A stretch of 64,000 nt of DNA from Butyrivibrio sp. (GTDB lineage Bacteria; Bacillota; Clostridia; Lachnospirales; Lachnospiraceae). Position 1 is the stretch's first letter. Every line of letters begins with the position of its first letter. The stretch spans positions 62,001-126,000 of the forward strand of contig SVGA01000005.1 of the NCBI GenBank assembly GCA_015056575.1. Reading direction: 5' to 3'. The notes under the pieces were generated by a model. That model had not been told where the DNA came from, ran no database searches, and saw nothing but the letters and a program-made list of their open reading frames with translations. Of this stretch, positions 1 through 8,990 are shown piece by piece. The translations under genes and the position numbers were made by a program.

Positions 1-1605
1 CATTCCAAGAAGTTCAACCGGTGCCTTGTCATCTGTCATCACATAGCCGGAGGATTCGTAGGGCATACATCCTGCGTTTACGCTTTCCATCATACCTCTT
101 AAGGTGTCGTTTGTCTCCATCTGTGTATTATCGGAAAGCCTCTGCAGAAAGCCGGCGTTATTTGTGGCAAAAAGTTCTCTGTTGGTGGTGCCGGGTACTT
201 TTACAGTCACAATGTTATCAAATACAGAACTGATGGTATCTGCAAGATATGTATTGATGGTAGCTGCCTCTTTTCCCGAGACATCGTCTGTGCCCTCGCC
301 CTGGTTATACATGTTCATGTTTACCACCATGATCCCCTCGGGGGTAAGGTGGTCTCTGACCATGGTAAAAAACTCTGATGAAGACATCTGAAAGGGAATG
401 GTTATATCCTGATAGGCATCCACCATGATAACGTCATAGGTTCCGTCAATGGCCGCAAGATAGGCTCTTCCGTCGTAGGTTGCAACCTTTGTGTCTGAGG
501 GAAGCTCAAAGTATTCATGAGCAAGGTCTGTGATCTTGTCGTCGATCTCAACGCCCTCCACCTCAATGTTGTCAAAGTAGCGGCTAAGCTGGGTTGCATA
601 GGTTCCGGAACCCATGCCGAGAATAAGTACGTTCAATTTCTCGCCGGTCTGCTCCTTCTCCTTGATTCCTGCCATGTAGGAAGCAGCCATTGCGTAGTCG
701 TAGTACATGCCTGTGAGAGCGCCGTTCTTTACAAGAATGGACTGGACACCGAAGAGCACGTTGGTGGACAGGTAAACTCTGTTGTCATCTTCTTTTACCT
801 GAAGATAGTTATACACAGACTCGCCTTCATATGAGAGATCTTTTTCCCAGAATGCAAAAGAGGTGCTGTGTCCGAAGATCATGCAAAGGATGAAGATAAG
901 CGCTCCTGCGATCACCTTTCTGGCGCCTCCCATGGGCGGGCTGACAAAATATACAATGGATAAGATCAGAAGAATCCCCGCGAAGATCAGGAATGTTACA
1001 GATGTGCCCACTGCAGGGATGGAAATAAAGGTGGGTACAAAGGTTCCGATGATGCTTCCTACTGTGTTGAAAGCACCGAGAGTTCCGATAATGCGGCCGT
1101 TGTCCTCAAGGGAATCAGTGGTGTACTTGGCAAGGCTGGGTGTTACGGTTCCCAGAAGAAAAAGAGGGAATACGAAAACCACCATACATGCCGCAAAGGC
1201 CGCAATTATAAGGAAGTTGCTGTTTACTGCAAAAATCAGCACTGCTGAAATGCCGATGATAATGTATTTACCAAGAACAGGTATTGCCGCGATCCAGAGG
1301 GCTGCGATGAGGATCCTTCCGTAGAGTTTGCCGGGATCCGGGTCCTTATCGGCTTTCCTTCCGCCGTAGATGTTTCCCAGAGCCATGGCAATCATGATGG
1401 TTCCGATGATGATTGTCCATACTATCTGAGATGAACTGAAATACGGTGCCAGGAGCCTGCTGGCTCCCAGCTCTACCGCCATTACAGACATACCTGCGAA
1501 GAACTCCGTCAGGTACAAAAACCATTTATTTTCCAAAATCTTCTTGCGTTCCAAATTACTGTCCCCGGCTTTCTTATTATGTGTTGTTTTCGGGGATATT
1601 TGCAT
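1..1605 (-). CDS. Fused membrane / spermidine synthase-like protein (3' end cut by window)
   Basis: The frame is open from the ATG at 1605 to the window edge (535 codons) and is partial: the stop lies outside. The N-terminal half is a run of hydrophobic segments with ELGASRLLAPYF near residue 48. The C-terminal half is an aminopropyltransferase-like Rossmann domain with the SAM-binding loop LGMGSGTYATQLSRYF and VDAYQD. The last visible residues, TDDKAPVELLGM, resemble the usual end of this family, so little is missing. Proteins of this architecture are annotated as fused MFS/spermidine synthase; whether they make spermidine or only bind SAM and a polyamine is not established. A GGTGAT stretch precedes the start. 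The gene lies downstream of an inverted-repeat array. Confidence 0.85.
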   Translation of the reverse strand, partial: MQISPKTTHNKKAGDSNLERKKILENKWFLYLTEFFAGMSVMAVELGASRLLAPYFSSSQIVWTIIIGTIMIAMALGNIYGGRKADKDPDPGKLYGRILIAALWIAAIPVLGKYIIIGISAVLIFAVNSNFLIIAAFAACMVVFVFPLFLLGTVTPSLAKYTTDSLEDNGRIIGTLGAFNTVGSIIGTFVPTFISIPAVGTSVTFLIFAGILLILSIVYFVSPPMGGARKVIAGALIFILCMIFGHSTSFAFWEKDLSYEGESVYNYLQVKEDDNRVYLSTNVLFGVQSILVKNGALTGMYYDYAMAASYMAGIKEKEQTGEKLNVLILGMGSGTYATQLSRYFDNIEVEGVEIDDKITDLAHEYFELPSDTKVATYDGRAYLAAIDGTYDVIMVDAYQDITIPFQMSSSEFFTMVRDHLTPEGIMVVNMNMYNQGEGTDDVSGKEAATINTYLADTISSVFDNIVTVKVPGTTNRELFATNNAGFLQRLSDNTQMETNDTLRGMMESVNAGCMPYESSGYVMTDDKAPVELLGM

Positions 1606-1996
1606 ATATCACCACACAATAAAACAACTTGTACACAATCATATATCTTTTTGGGGAATTTCTCAAGAAAGAACTACCGCAAATTGTGCTGTTTCTTGAG
1701 AAGGTACTTGAGCTGTTACTGTATGTATCTCATTTTCTTTTCCTTACAGTAAAAAAATCACGGTACAAAACCATTTTTCGGATTTGTACCGTAATTTAGC
1801 ACCTGATCTACTGCATGGATCCATTTTTTAATATTGTGCAGTAAGCTCATCGAATCTATTCTTGCAAAACTAACGATTTATTACTGTACATAATATATTT
1901 TCCAATCTCTACAGTAATGTTTTTTAAGCCTTACGGCATGAAAAGCAAAATGCAAATCCTACCGTAATTTGTTTTCTATATTACGTTTATTTATTA
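1606..1996. repeat. Intergenic array of five spaced inverted repeats with TTAC/GTAA arms
   Basis: This 391-base AT-rich gap has no credible gene. It holds five consecutive arm pairs that all read TTACNG...CNGTAA or a close variant: 1715-1722/1745-1752 (TTACTGTA/TACAGTAA), 1760-1769/1783-1792 (ACGGTACAAA/TTTGTACCGT), 1809-1815/1837-1843 (TACTGCA/TGCAGTA), 1880-1888/1910-1918 (ATTACTGTA/TACAGTAAT) and 1931-1936/1962-1967 (TTACGG/CCGTAA). A sixth pair of different sequence is 1662-1670/1692-1700 (CTCAAGAAA/TTTCTTGAG). Spacers run from 13 to about 25 nt. No T-run follows any pair, so they are not ordinary terminators. They could be clustered operators for the gene starting at 1605, or RNA hairpins in its leader. 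Confidence 0.75.
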
Positions 1997-3532
1997 TCAT
2001 CCATCTTGGCTATCAGTCTGTCCGCCAAGATCATCAAGGCCCTCCTCGGTTGTTTGGCTGCCGGAAGTCTGGCCTGTAAAGCCGCCTCTTCCACCTCTTC
2101 CGCCGTGGCCGCCGCCAAAGCCGCCCTGTCCGCCCTGAGGCATCTGTCCACCTTCGGGCATCTGACCGCCTTCAGGCATCTGTCCGCCTTCAGGCATCTG
2201 GCTGCCGTCAGGAGCCTGGCCATTCATTCCGCCGCGGCCGCCAAAGCCGCCACCACCCATCATCATGGAGTTGGAGATCTCGGTTACTTCTTCGCCGTTA
2301 ACCGTCACTGTTCCGCCGTTGAGTTCTGCTCCCTTGTCAAAGTCGAATGCAAACTGCGCTGTGATGTCCACAGTTCCGCCATTGATATAGATATATCCGT
2401 TGGCATCAAGGGCATCCGTGTCTCCGGATCCCATATTGACAGTTATGTTGCCGCCGTTGATCTCGATCACTACGTCATAGGCTGTGCTCTTCTGGGTCGC
2501 ATTGATTCCGTCATCAGAAGCTTCGATATTGATGGTTCCGTCATTGATCTGTACGTAGGTTGCCTCAAGGCCTTCCCCTGCTTTGATATCAAAGGTTCCA
2601 CCGTCGATCATGAGGACTGTTGTTGCCTGGATTCCATCGCTGTCTGAATCAATATTGAAGGTGCCGCCTGAGATGTAGATATACCCAAGAGTATTGTCAT
2701 CTTCATTCTCCGCATGAATGGCATCTTTAGCGGTATCGATGTTAAAAGTTCCATCACTAATCCTTACAGAGTCGTTGGCCTCGATGGCATCCGCTTCTGA
2801 AGTGATGTTGTAGGTTCCGCCTGTTACTTTCAGGTCGTCCTTGCAGGAAATGCCATTATTTGAAGATGTGATGTTAAGTGTTCCGACACCGTTCAGCACC
2901 AGGTCCTCTTTGGAATAGATCACCGCATCGGTATTGACCTCACCGTCAGCTGTGAAGGTTCCTGTAACCTTAAGAGTATTCTCGCTGTCTGTGGTTGTAA
3001 CAAAGACCTTGTCTGCACTCTTTACATAAATGGCAGGTGCATCCTCGTTGGTTATGGATACGCCGTCCAGAACGATCTGTACTTTATCGGTATCTGCCGC
3101 CTCGACAATGATCCGGCTGTCTGTCGCCGTTCCGCTTATGACATATACCCCCTCAGCTGTAATGCTTATGTCTTCGCCGCTTGTAAGGGTAATGGTTGTA
3201 GCATCCGTAAGATCTGCTTCCTGCTCAAGATCCCTGTCACTGAAAAGCTCCGAGGTATCGATCAGAGTTGATGAGGAAGCGGAAGCTGATGAGGATGAAA
3301 GATTCTTCTTGCTTTCGCTTGAAACACTCTCCTGTGACTGTCCGTTATCAGAGCCTTCATCATCCTGTGAATCCTCGCCAGACTGCTCAGCTGCATCTTC
3401 TCCTGCCTGCTTGGTCTGTGCGCTTACCAGTCCTTCCACCGTATTCGTAAATTCACTTGCGGAGCATCCTGTAAGTAGCAATGCAGCTATCATTACCGCT
3501 GCGGATTTTTTGATCAGATTTCTTTTCATCAT
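1997..3532 (-). CDS. Lipoprotein with Cthe_2159-like (DUF4353) carbohydrate-binding beta-helix
   Basis: The protein is 511 aa. It has a lipoprotein signal peptide ending in lipobox LLLTGCSA, then a Ser/Glu/Asp-rich linker to about residue 90. A long domain of repeated short strands follows (ITLTSGEDISITAEGVYVISG, DAIEANDSVRISDG, GGTFNIDSDSDGIQATT), the pattern of the Cthe_2159 family, a beta-helix first described as binding polygalacturonate-type sugars. The tail is low-complexity Gly-rich with GGQMPEGG repeated about four times. It is probably surface-anchored and binds a cell-wall or plant polysaccharide, which is inference from the family. The start at 3532 is chosen because GAGGG lies 8 nt upstream; ATG 3529 is also possible. 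A direct repeat at 3572-3591 suggests response-regulator control. Confidence 0.85.
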   Translation of the reverse strand: MMKRNLIKKSAAVMIAALLLTGCSASEFTNTVEGLVSAQTKQAGEDAAEQSGEDSQDDEGSDNGQSQESVSSESKKNLSSSSASASSSTLIDTSELFSDRDLEQEADLTDATTITLTSGEDISITAEGVYVISGTATDSRIIVEAADTDKVQIVLDGVSITNEDAPAIYVKSADKVFVTTTDSENTLKVTGTFTADGEVNTDAVIYSKEDLVLNGVGTLNITSSNNGISCKDDLKVTGGTYNITSEADAIEANDSVRISDGTFNIDTAKDAIHAENEDDNTLGYIYISGGTFNIDSDSDGIQATTVLMIDGGTFDIKAGEGLEATYVQINDGTINIEASDDGINATQKSTAYDVVIEINGGNITVNMGSGDTDALDANGYIYINGGTVDITAQFAFDFDKGAELNGGTVTVNGEEVTEISNSMMMGGGGFGGRGGMNGQAPDGSQMPEGGQMPEGGQMPEGGQMPQGGQGGFGGGHGGRGGRGGFTGQTSGSQTTEEGLDDLGGQTDSQDG

Positions 3533-3547
3533 AGTTGTGTCCCTCAC

Positions 3548-3995
3548 TTTCTGATGCCATTATGGGACATCAACCTAAAACTAACCTAAAAGATATTTTT
3601 TTATTTTAATATACCTCCCTTGCAGCAATCCTCTCCCGCCGGTTCCGGCTAATCCACCTTAATTAACGGTTCTGTAAACCTGTATATCGCTTTCAGTCAG
3701 CCTGTTCGTCCGCCTGACTAAAAGAATATGAGCCGGGAATTAACAATATAAGTCATTTCCACCGCATAGTATTCCACAAGCTGTTTGAGTAGGAAAAAAA
3801 GCCCCAAATCTTAACGCAATATCGATAAATGGACCAATCAAGTGCCCGGTTGTCGTAATAGCGTTTGCGCCCCTTGCATTCTGCACGTTATTCCGCAAAA
3901 ATTACCTACGCAAAGCCCAATATCAAACAAATGCGGTGGAAACACCTTGCGGAAATCATCGAAATCTTGTAATCCGGCCTCTAATATCTATTAAT
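3548..3995. other. Intergenic region, no gene seen
   Basis: This 448-base gap lies between ApbE and the Cthe_2159-like lipoprotein. I find no ORF with a ribosome site and no RNA gene. The part nearest 3548 should hold the lipoprotein promoter and contains the 11-bp-period direct repeat annotated separately. A loose inverted pair TTCCGCAA (3891-3898) / TTGCGGAA (3947-3954) is about 50 nt apart and may be chance. Confidence 0.6.
3572..3591 (-). promoter_or_regulatory. Candidate OmpR/PhoB-type direct-repeat operator
   Basis: On the minus strand TTTTAGGTT occurs twice with exactly 11-bp spacing (plus-strand AACCTAAAA at 3572-3580 and 3583-3591). Direct repeats at one helical turn are the usual binding pattern of OmpR-family response regulators. 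The site lies 40-60 nt upstream of the lipoprotein start at 3532. No response regulator of that family is encoded nearby, so the regulator is unknown. Confidence 0.45.
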
Positions 3996-5066
3996 CTACC
4001 TTTCCACGACAGTAAGCTGCATAGCCGAGTACTCCGGGGTGAGACTAAAGTCATGCGCCAGCCCCTCGGTCACATAGACCTTTCTGTCCTGTGTGACAAA
4101 CACCGCTTCAAAATCATTGGAAGCTCTCCAGACTTCAATAGCCTCATCCAGCCCTTTTACAAAAAGAGCCGTAGACATCCCGTCACACACAAGGCCATTC
4201 TTTCCGACCACGGTCACCGATGCCAGTCCGCTATCAGCGGGCTTTCCCGTCTTTGGATCAAGGATGTGCCAGTACCTTACTCCGTTATCCTCAAAAAACC
4301 TCTCATATCCCCCGGAGGTTATGATGGCAATATCATCTGCCGCAACAACTCCCAGCATCCCGGTCTTGCTGTCATCAAAAGGGCTCTTGACCGCCACCTT
4401 CCACTTATCGCCGTTTGGCTTGACACCTATGCACTGCACATTTCCGCCAAGATTTAGAAGTGCGCTGGTAACTCCCAGCTTCCTAAGCTCGTCCGCCACA
4501 TAGGTTCCGGTATAGCCCTTGGCCACGCTTCCAAGATCCACCATGGCGCCATCCGGGATAGTGACTTTCGCGCCGGCATTTCCTCCAGTATTTCCTGCCT
4601 GCTCCACAACAATCTTTTTGTAATCCACATTTGCAAGGAGCCCCATAATCTCATCATCTGAAGGAACCCTGTATTCTCCCGTGGTAAATCCCCATGCGCG
4701 CAGCACCGGATAGATCGATATATCAAGAGCCCCCTCTGTCCTGTCACAGACATCCAGCGCTCCCTCAATTATCTTTGACACCTGCCACGAAACTGTCGCT
4801 GTCCCATTCCTGTTAAGCTCCGCGATCTTGCTGTCTTCATCTGTAACCGACAGCTCTCTTTCCAGATCACGGATCATCTGCTCCGCCTGCAGAGTATAGT
4901 CGGAAGAGCCTGCTATCTCCAGCTCCATGACAGTGTCCATGGCAAATAAAGTTGATGTATATATACGCGAAGAAGGGCTTTGACACCCCGCAAGCCCTAA
5001 AGCCAGCATAAGTGCCAAAACCCCTGTAATGACTCTGATTCTTTTAACCGGTATTGTTTTCCTCAT
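3996..5066 (-). CDS. apbE: FAD:protein FMN transferase (ApbE family lipoprotein)
   Basis: The protein is 356 aa with an N-terminal signal peptide and lipobox GLAGCQS, so it is anchored outside the membrane. Family features are FAMDTVMELEIAG near residue 41, DLGSVAKGYTGTYVADELR near 177, LLNLGGNVQCIG, and the C-terminal HILDPKTGKPADSGLASVTV and DGMSTALFV. ApbE covalently attaches FMN to threonine of membrane flavoproteins such as Rnf or Nqr subunits; no such target is encoded here. It lies 91 nt downstream of metI on the same strand, with no good ribosome site in front of the chosen start. Confidence 0.9.
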   Translation of the reverse strand: MRKTIPVKRIRVITGVLALMLALGLAGCQSPSSRIYTSTLFAMDTVMELEIAGSSDYTLQAEQMIRDLERELSVTDEDSKIAELNRNGTATVSWQVSKIIEGALDVCDRTEGALDISIYPVLRAWGFTTGEYRVPSDDEIMGLLANVDYKKIVVEQAGNTGGNAGAKVTIPDGAMVDLGSVAKGYTGTYVADELRKLGVTSALLNLGGNVQCIGVKPNGDKWKVAVKSPFDDSKTGMLGVVAADDIAIITSGGYERFFEDNGVRYWHILDPKTGKPADSGLASVTVVGKNGLVCDGMSTALFVKGLDEAIEVWRASNDFEAVFVTQDRKVYVTEGLAHDFSLTPEYSAMQLTVVER

Positions 5067-5157
5067 AGTATCTATTATTATTGACCATCATGGCAGAATT
5101 ACATTTTCTCCGCATTATATGAAAAAAAACTGCGAAGAAAGTAATGTTCATGCCGGA

Positions 5158-5820
5158 TCAGCTCATTTTCTTGTACATGTGGTTGCCCAGCATCTGTATC
5201 AGCTGAACGAAGATGATCAGAATTATGGAGCAGACAATAAGGTAGTCAGTCTTGTACTGCTGGTAGCCGTAACGAATGGCGATATCGCCGACGCCGCCTC
5301 CGCCAACGGTTCCTGCCATTGCAGAATAACCCACCAGGGAAATGACTAAAAGCACGATACCGTTGAGCATTCTGGGAATGGACTCCTTAACGTAGACCCT
5401 CATAAGGATCTGGAAATTGGATGCTCCAAAGGACCTTGCCGCCTCAATGACACCGGGATTGGTCTCGCGAAGGCTGGTCTCAAATACCCTTGCGATATAG
5501 GGGATCGCAGACACGGTAAGGGGCACGATGGATGCCGTTGTTCCGATGGACTTTCCGACAACCATACGGGTGAAGGGGATAAGGATAACCAGAAGTATAA
5601 TGAAAGGGAAACTCCTGAACACATTCACGATAAAGCTTAATATCTCATATACGATCTTGTTGGGCTTAAGACCGTCAGGTGCTGTCAGTGTCAGAATGAT
5701 AGCCGGGATAAAACCTATTATCACAGAGAAGAAGGTGGACCAGAACACCATGTACAGCGTCTGGGTAAAGGCCTTCCATATTATTGCATGCATGCCGGTA
5801 TTGGATAAAATTCCAGACAT
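5158..5820 (-). CDS. metI: Methionine ABC transporter permease
   Basis: The protein is 220 aa with about five hydrophobic segments. It carries the permease EAA loop (EAARSFGASNFQILMRVYVKE) and ends like MetI (QLIQMLGNHMYKKMS). The start at 5820 is chosen because GGAGGT lies upstream at the right distance; the frame could extend to 5847 without a ribosome site. It is the last gene of metQ-metN-metI. Its partner is the NIL-domain ATPase upstream. Confidence 0.92.
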   Translation of the reverse strand: MSGILSNTGMHAIIWKAFTQTLYMVFWSTFFSVIIGFIPAIILTLTAPDGLKPNKIVYEILSFIVNVFRSFPFIILLVILIPFTRMVVGKSIGTTASIVPLTVSAIPYIARVFETSLRETNPGVIEAARSFGASNFQILMRVYVKESIPRMLNGIVLLVISLVGYSAMAGTVGGGGVGDIAIRYGYQQYKTDYLIVCSIILIIFVQLIQMLGNHMYKKMS

Positions 5821-5883
5821 TTCAAAACCTCCAAAACATCTAATCAAAAAAGTATTTTCAGCAGATCCGCGGGGATAAGCAGT

Positions 5884-6858
5884 TTATCTTGGGATAACTT
5901 CCCAGGTAACATTCTTGGAATCAAGGAATGCGCAGGCTCTCTCAAGATCCTTCTCATCCATGTTAAGAACAAGGCTTCCGTAAACATCCTCTCTAAAGTC
6001 CTCAAGCTTGGCCCAGCAGATGTTGAAATCCGTATGCAGCTCCTGTGCCATCTGAGTAACGATGGGCCTCTGGTTACCTTCTCCGAAGAAAAAGAGCTTG
6101 AGATTGACGCCGGTTGACGGCAGCTTGTCGCTCTCTTCCCTGAGGAAATCCCGTATCTCATGCTCCTTGGGCCATACGAACAGCTGCTCAGGCTTGCCAA
6201 CCGCCAGCACCTTGCCCTGACTTAAAAAAGCCACTCTCTGACAGATCTGCTTAACAACCTCCATCTGATGAGTAACCACCACAATAGTGATGCCCATTTC
6301 CTTATTGATCTTCTGCAAAAGAGCCAGAATCCCCTTTGTAATCTCCGGGTCCAATGCACTTGTTGCTTCGTCGCAAAGAAGGATCTCGGGATCCAGCACC
6401 AGTGCTCTTGCTATTGCAACTCTCTGCTTCTGTCCGCCGGAAAGCTCCCTTGGCTTGGCATGTACCTTTTCCTCCAGTCCAACGAGACTGATAAGCTTTA
6501 ATATCTTCTCTTTTGCCTCAGGAGTATTTGTGGAGATTCCCCAGAACTTCATGGGAAGTGCCACGTTCTGGTAGACATCCAGTCTCTCCAGGAGGTTGAA
6601 TCCCTGGAAGATCATACCCATCTTCTTCTGGATCTGACGCAGGTTCCTCTTGTCACTGATGTGAACGGGATTCTTGTTAACCGTGATCAGGCCGCTGTCG
6701 TATGACTCAAGCCCGTTGATGCACCTTAGAAGGGTACTCTTTCCCGCACCCGACTGTCCGATGATGCCAAAGATCTCTCCATCCTCAATATCAATGGAGA
6801 TTTCCTTAAGCACCTCCGTCTTACCAAATGTCTTTTTAACACTGTCAATTCTGATCAT
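5884..6858 (-). CDS. metN: Methionine ABC transporter ATP-binding protein
   Basis: The protein is 324 aa. It has Walker A GQSGAGKST near residue 35, signature LSGGQKQR and Walker B ILLCDEATSALDPE. From about residue 245 there is a C-terminal NIL-like domain, which in MetN binds methionine and inhibits transport when methionine is plentiful. That domain separates it from polar amino acid ATPases. It sits between metQ and metI with a hairpin (6927-6956) in the metQ-metN gap. Confidence 0.93.
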   Translation of the reverse strand: MIRIDSVKKTFGKTEVLKEISIDIEDGEIFGIIGQSGAGKSTLLRCINGLESYDSGLITVNKNPVHISDKRNLRQIQKKMGMIFQGFNLLERLDVYQNVALPMKFWGISTNTPEAKEKILKLISLVGLEEKVHAKPRELSGGQKQRVAIARALVLDPEILLCDEATSALDPEITKGILALLQKINKEMGITIVVVTHQMEVVKQICQRVAFLSQGKVLAVGKPEQLFVWPKEHEIRDFLREESDKLPSTGVNLKLFFFGEGNQRPIVTQMAQELHTDFNICWAKLEDFREDVYGSLVLNMDEKDLERACAFLDSKNVTWEVIPR

Positions 6859-6926
6859 TTCAATTCCGCCGTTTTTTCTTACTACATATATAGCTTTGCT
6901 TTCGCATTAGAACGCAACATAACAAA

Positions 6927-6956
6927 TATGGCACGCCGCAACCGCAGCGTGCCATA
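6927..6956 (-). terminator. Intercistronic hairpin between metQ and metN
   Basis: A perfect 10-bp stem, TATGGCACGC/GCGTGCCATA, encloses a 10-nt loop. Only a weak T-rich tail (TTTGTTATG) follows on the minus strand. It is probably a partial terminator or mRNA-stabilising stem that keeps the binding protein more abundant than the ATPase and permease. A similar hairpin follows livJ. Confidence 0.65.
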
Positions 6957-6973
6957 ACATTATACATTATTCA

Positions 6974-7924
6974 TTACTGTGGGTCTACAAAAGATGTGAT
7001 AACAGCTCCCTTGTAGGTTGCATCGATATAATCCTGAACCTTCTGTGACTGAAGAGCCTTGATGAGAGCCTGTGTCTTCTCTGAGTTCTCATTACCTTCT
7101 CTTACAACAAGGAAGTTTGTTCTCTTAATGGTTGTCTCCTCATCGAACTCCTCGATGTCCAGTGCAGGATACTGAGCGGGAAGGTCTGCCTCAAGAGCAT
7201 AGTTTCCGTTGATGGTAGCTGCATCAAGATCGGGAAGTGAAAGAGGAAGGTTTGCTGCCTCAAGAGGTGTGATCACGTAGCCGTGAGGGTTAGCCTCTTT
7301 GTCGTTGGTAAGTGAATCCTCTGTGTAGTTGGCATCTGTGCCGAAGCCGCCGTTGGAAACAAGAAGTCCCTTCTGAACAAGAAGGTCTACGCCTCTTGCG
7401 CCGTTATCGGGATCGTTGGGGATACCGATCGTTGCTCCGTCGGGAAGCTCCTCAAGAGATGTGTACTTCTGTGAGTAGATACCCATGGGCTCGATGTGGA
7501 TACCTGCAACAGCTGTAAGGTGAAGGCCTGCATCGCTGTTCTGCTGGTTCATGTAGCCAAGAGTCTGGAAGTAGTTGGCATCGATCTCGCCCTGCTCAAG
7601 AGATGTGTTGGGAAGTACGTAGTCTGAGAAGACAACGGTGTTAAGTGTCCAGCCGTCCTCTGCAAGTACCTCTTTTACAATGTTATCAAGTATCTCTGCA
7701 TGGGGAACAGGTGTAGCACCGACTGTGATGGTCTTGTCGCCGTCATCTGCAGCAGGAGCCTCGGCAGCTGTATCTGTGCTCTCTGTAGCTTCCGCAGTAT
7801 TAGCAGCTTCAGTTGTCTCAGCAGTCTCTGTTGTTGTAGCTGCTGCGCTGTCGCCGCAGCCTGTCAGTACGCCAAGTGCGAGAGTTCCTGCAAGCACCAG
7901 GCTTGTAATGATATTCTTTTTCAT
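6974..7924 (-). CDS. metQ: Methionine-binding lipoprotein (NlpA/MetQ family)
   Basis: The protein is 316 aa, with lipobox GVLTGCGDS and an acidic Ala/Thr/Glu linker to about residue 60. The MetQ domain begins ITVGATPVPHAEILD and includes FSDYVLPNTSLEQGEIDANYFQTLGYM and GIPNDPDNGARGVDLL. ATG 7924 follows an excellent GGAGGAG site; the upstream in-frame start at 7957 lacks one. It is the first gene of metQNI. Upstream on the same strand there is a good promoter but no visible SAM riboswitch or T-box, so control is probably by a protein, perhaps the neighbouring LysR regulator. Confidence 0.93.
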   Translation of the reverse strand: MKKNIITSLVLAGTLALGVLTGCGDSAAATTTETAETTEAANTAEATESTDTAAEAPAADDGDKTITVGATPVPHAEILDNIVKEVLAEDGWTLNTVVFSDYVLPNTSLEQGEIDANYFQTLGYMNQQNSDAGLHLTAVAGIHIEPMGIYSQKYTSLEELPDGATIGIPNDPDNGARGVDLLVQKGLLVSNGGFGTDANYTEDSLTNDKEANPHGYVITPLEAANLPLSLPDLDAATINGNYALEADLPAQYPALDIEEFDEETTIKRTNFLVVREGNENSEKTQALIKALQSQKVQDYIDATYKGAVITSFVDPQ

Positions 7925-7992
7925 ATTCTCCTCCTTCCACCGTTTCAGAAAAACCATTCTCTGTAAAGACGGTGTGTTTTTTATATTTATTT

Positions 7993-8021
7993 AATTTACA
8001 CTCGCTTTTGTACCTTTGCAA
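7993..8021 (-). promoter_or_regulatory. Promoter of metQNI
   Basis: On the minus strand TTGCAA (8016-8021) and TAAATT (7993-7998) are separated by exactly 17 bp, about 70 nt upstream of the metQ start. The fit to a housekeeping promoter is good but has not been tested. Confidence 0.55.
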
Positions 8022-8055
8022 GAAATAATCGTCTATCGAAAGCTATAAGGAGCAC

Positions 8056-8967
8056 TTATTGCGCCGTTTCATCACTGTGGGCCTCAAGCCTCTCAACAAA
8101 GGCCTGTCCCATCTCACTTAATTTACTGCCTTTTCTCTTGATATATCCGAAGGTAAGAGTTTCCTCCTCTTTAAGCTTGATGACCTTTATCCCGGAAGAG
8201 GTCTCTCCGGCTCCAAGCATCGCGGCGCCGACGGCGTATCCGTCAAGTCCCAGCATCAGCTCTATGGAAGTCGCTCTCTCATTGGTGCTGATGATCTTTT
8301 TGTAGTCGTAGGTAGCAAGAGCCTCCTCCCTATAATAGAAGGAAGTGTTGTCTCCCTGGTCAAATACCATGCAGGGATAATCGCTAAGATCCTCCAAGGA
8401 CAGCTCCTCTCTGTCAGCAAGCGGATGATCATGGCTTAAATACACATAAGTATCACGGGAAAAGAGCTCGTGGAATTCCAGGGACGCATCGGCAAAGATT
8501 TTCTTAAAGGTGTTCTTGTTAAAGTCTGAGAGGGCAATGACACCAACCTCGCTCTTCATGGTCTTAACATCCTCAATAACTTCACTTGTCTGGGTCTCTC
8601 TGATAAAGTACTGATACTCATCAACATCAAAGTCCCTCACGGTATCGATAAAGGCATCAACCGCAATAGTATAATGCTGCATGGATACTGAGAAAGTAGG
8701 GCGCTCGTTCCTGGCGTTTAAGTATTTCTCCTCCACCTTCTCGAACTGCTCCACGGCATTTCTTGCATATGCAATAAAAGAGGCTCCTGCTGCCGTGGTC
8801 ACAACACCGTTGTGAACTCTCTCAAAGATCTGGATACCAAGCTCATTCTCCAGGTCTCTGACGGCACTGGAAAGACCGGGCTGAGACACATAGAGTCTGT
8901 CAGCCGCCTTTCTCATGGAGCACTCTTCATCGATTGCTATAACGTATTTAAGTTGTAGGATGGTCAT
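8056..8967 (-). CDS. LysR-family transcriptional regulator (sulfur amino acid context)
   Basis: The protein is 303 aa. The N-terminal winged helix-turn-helix is MRKAADRLYVSQPGLSSAVR, residues about 18-37; from about residue 90 it is a substrate-binding-like effector domain. ATG 8967 follows GGGGGAA; the longer frame to 9000 runs through the operator. The gene lies between metQNI and the PatB/cystathionine lyase pair, so it is the obvious candidate regulator of the sulfur genes, sensing a metabolite such as O-acetylserine. The ligand is inference. A 28-bp near-perfect palindrome just upstream suggests autoregulation. Confidence 0.88.
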   Translation of the reverse strand: MTILQLKYVIAIDEECSMRKAADRLYVSQPGLSSAVRDLENELGIQIFERVHNGVVTTAAGASFIAYARNAVEQFEKVEEKYLNARNERPTFSVSMQHYTIAVDAFIDTVRDFDVDEYQYFIRETQTSEVIEDVKTMKSEVGVIALSDFNKNTFKKIFADASLEFHELFSRDTYVYLSHDHPLADREELSLEDLSDYPCMVFDQGDNTSFYYREEALATYDYKKIISTNERATSIELMLGLDGYAVGAAMLGAGETSSGIKVIKLKEEETLTFGYIKRKGSKLSEMGQAFVERLEAHSDETAQ

Positions 8968-8990
8968 AGTTATTCCCCCGAACGTGTAAG

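Noticed and set aside
1606..1996. CRISPR array
   Set aside because: The repeated units are inverted pairs of 6-10 bp with unequal spacing, not direct repeats of 25 nt or more with equal spacers.
2006..2647. 213-aa Ala-rich plus-strand reading frame
   Set aside because: It is the antisense shadow of the Gly-rich repeat and beta-helix gene at 1997-3532; no ribosome site and repetitive composition explained by the other strand.
3030..3554. 174-aa Ser-rich plus-strand reading frame
   Set aside because: Shadow of the same lipoprotein gene's low-complexity linker and signal region.
7925..8055. Riboswitch (SAM) or T-box in front of metQNI
   Set aside because: No conserved T-box GGTGG element, no SAM-type junction and no terminator/antiterminator pair before metQ; a plain promoter is seen.
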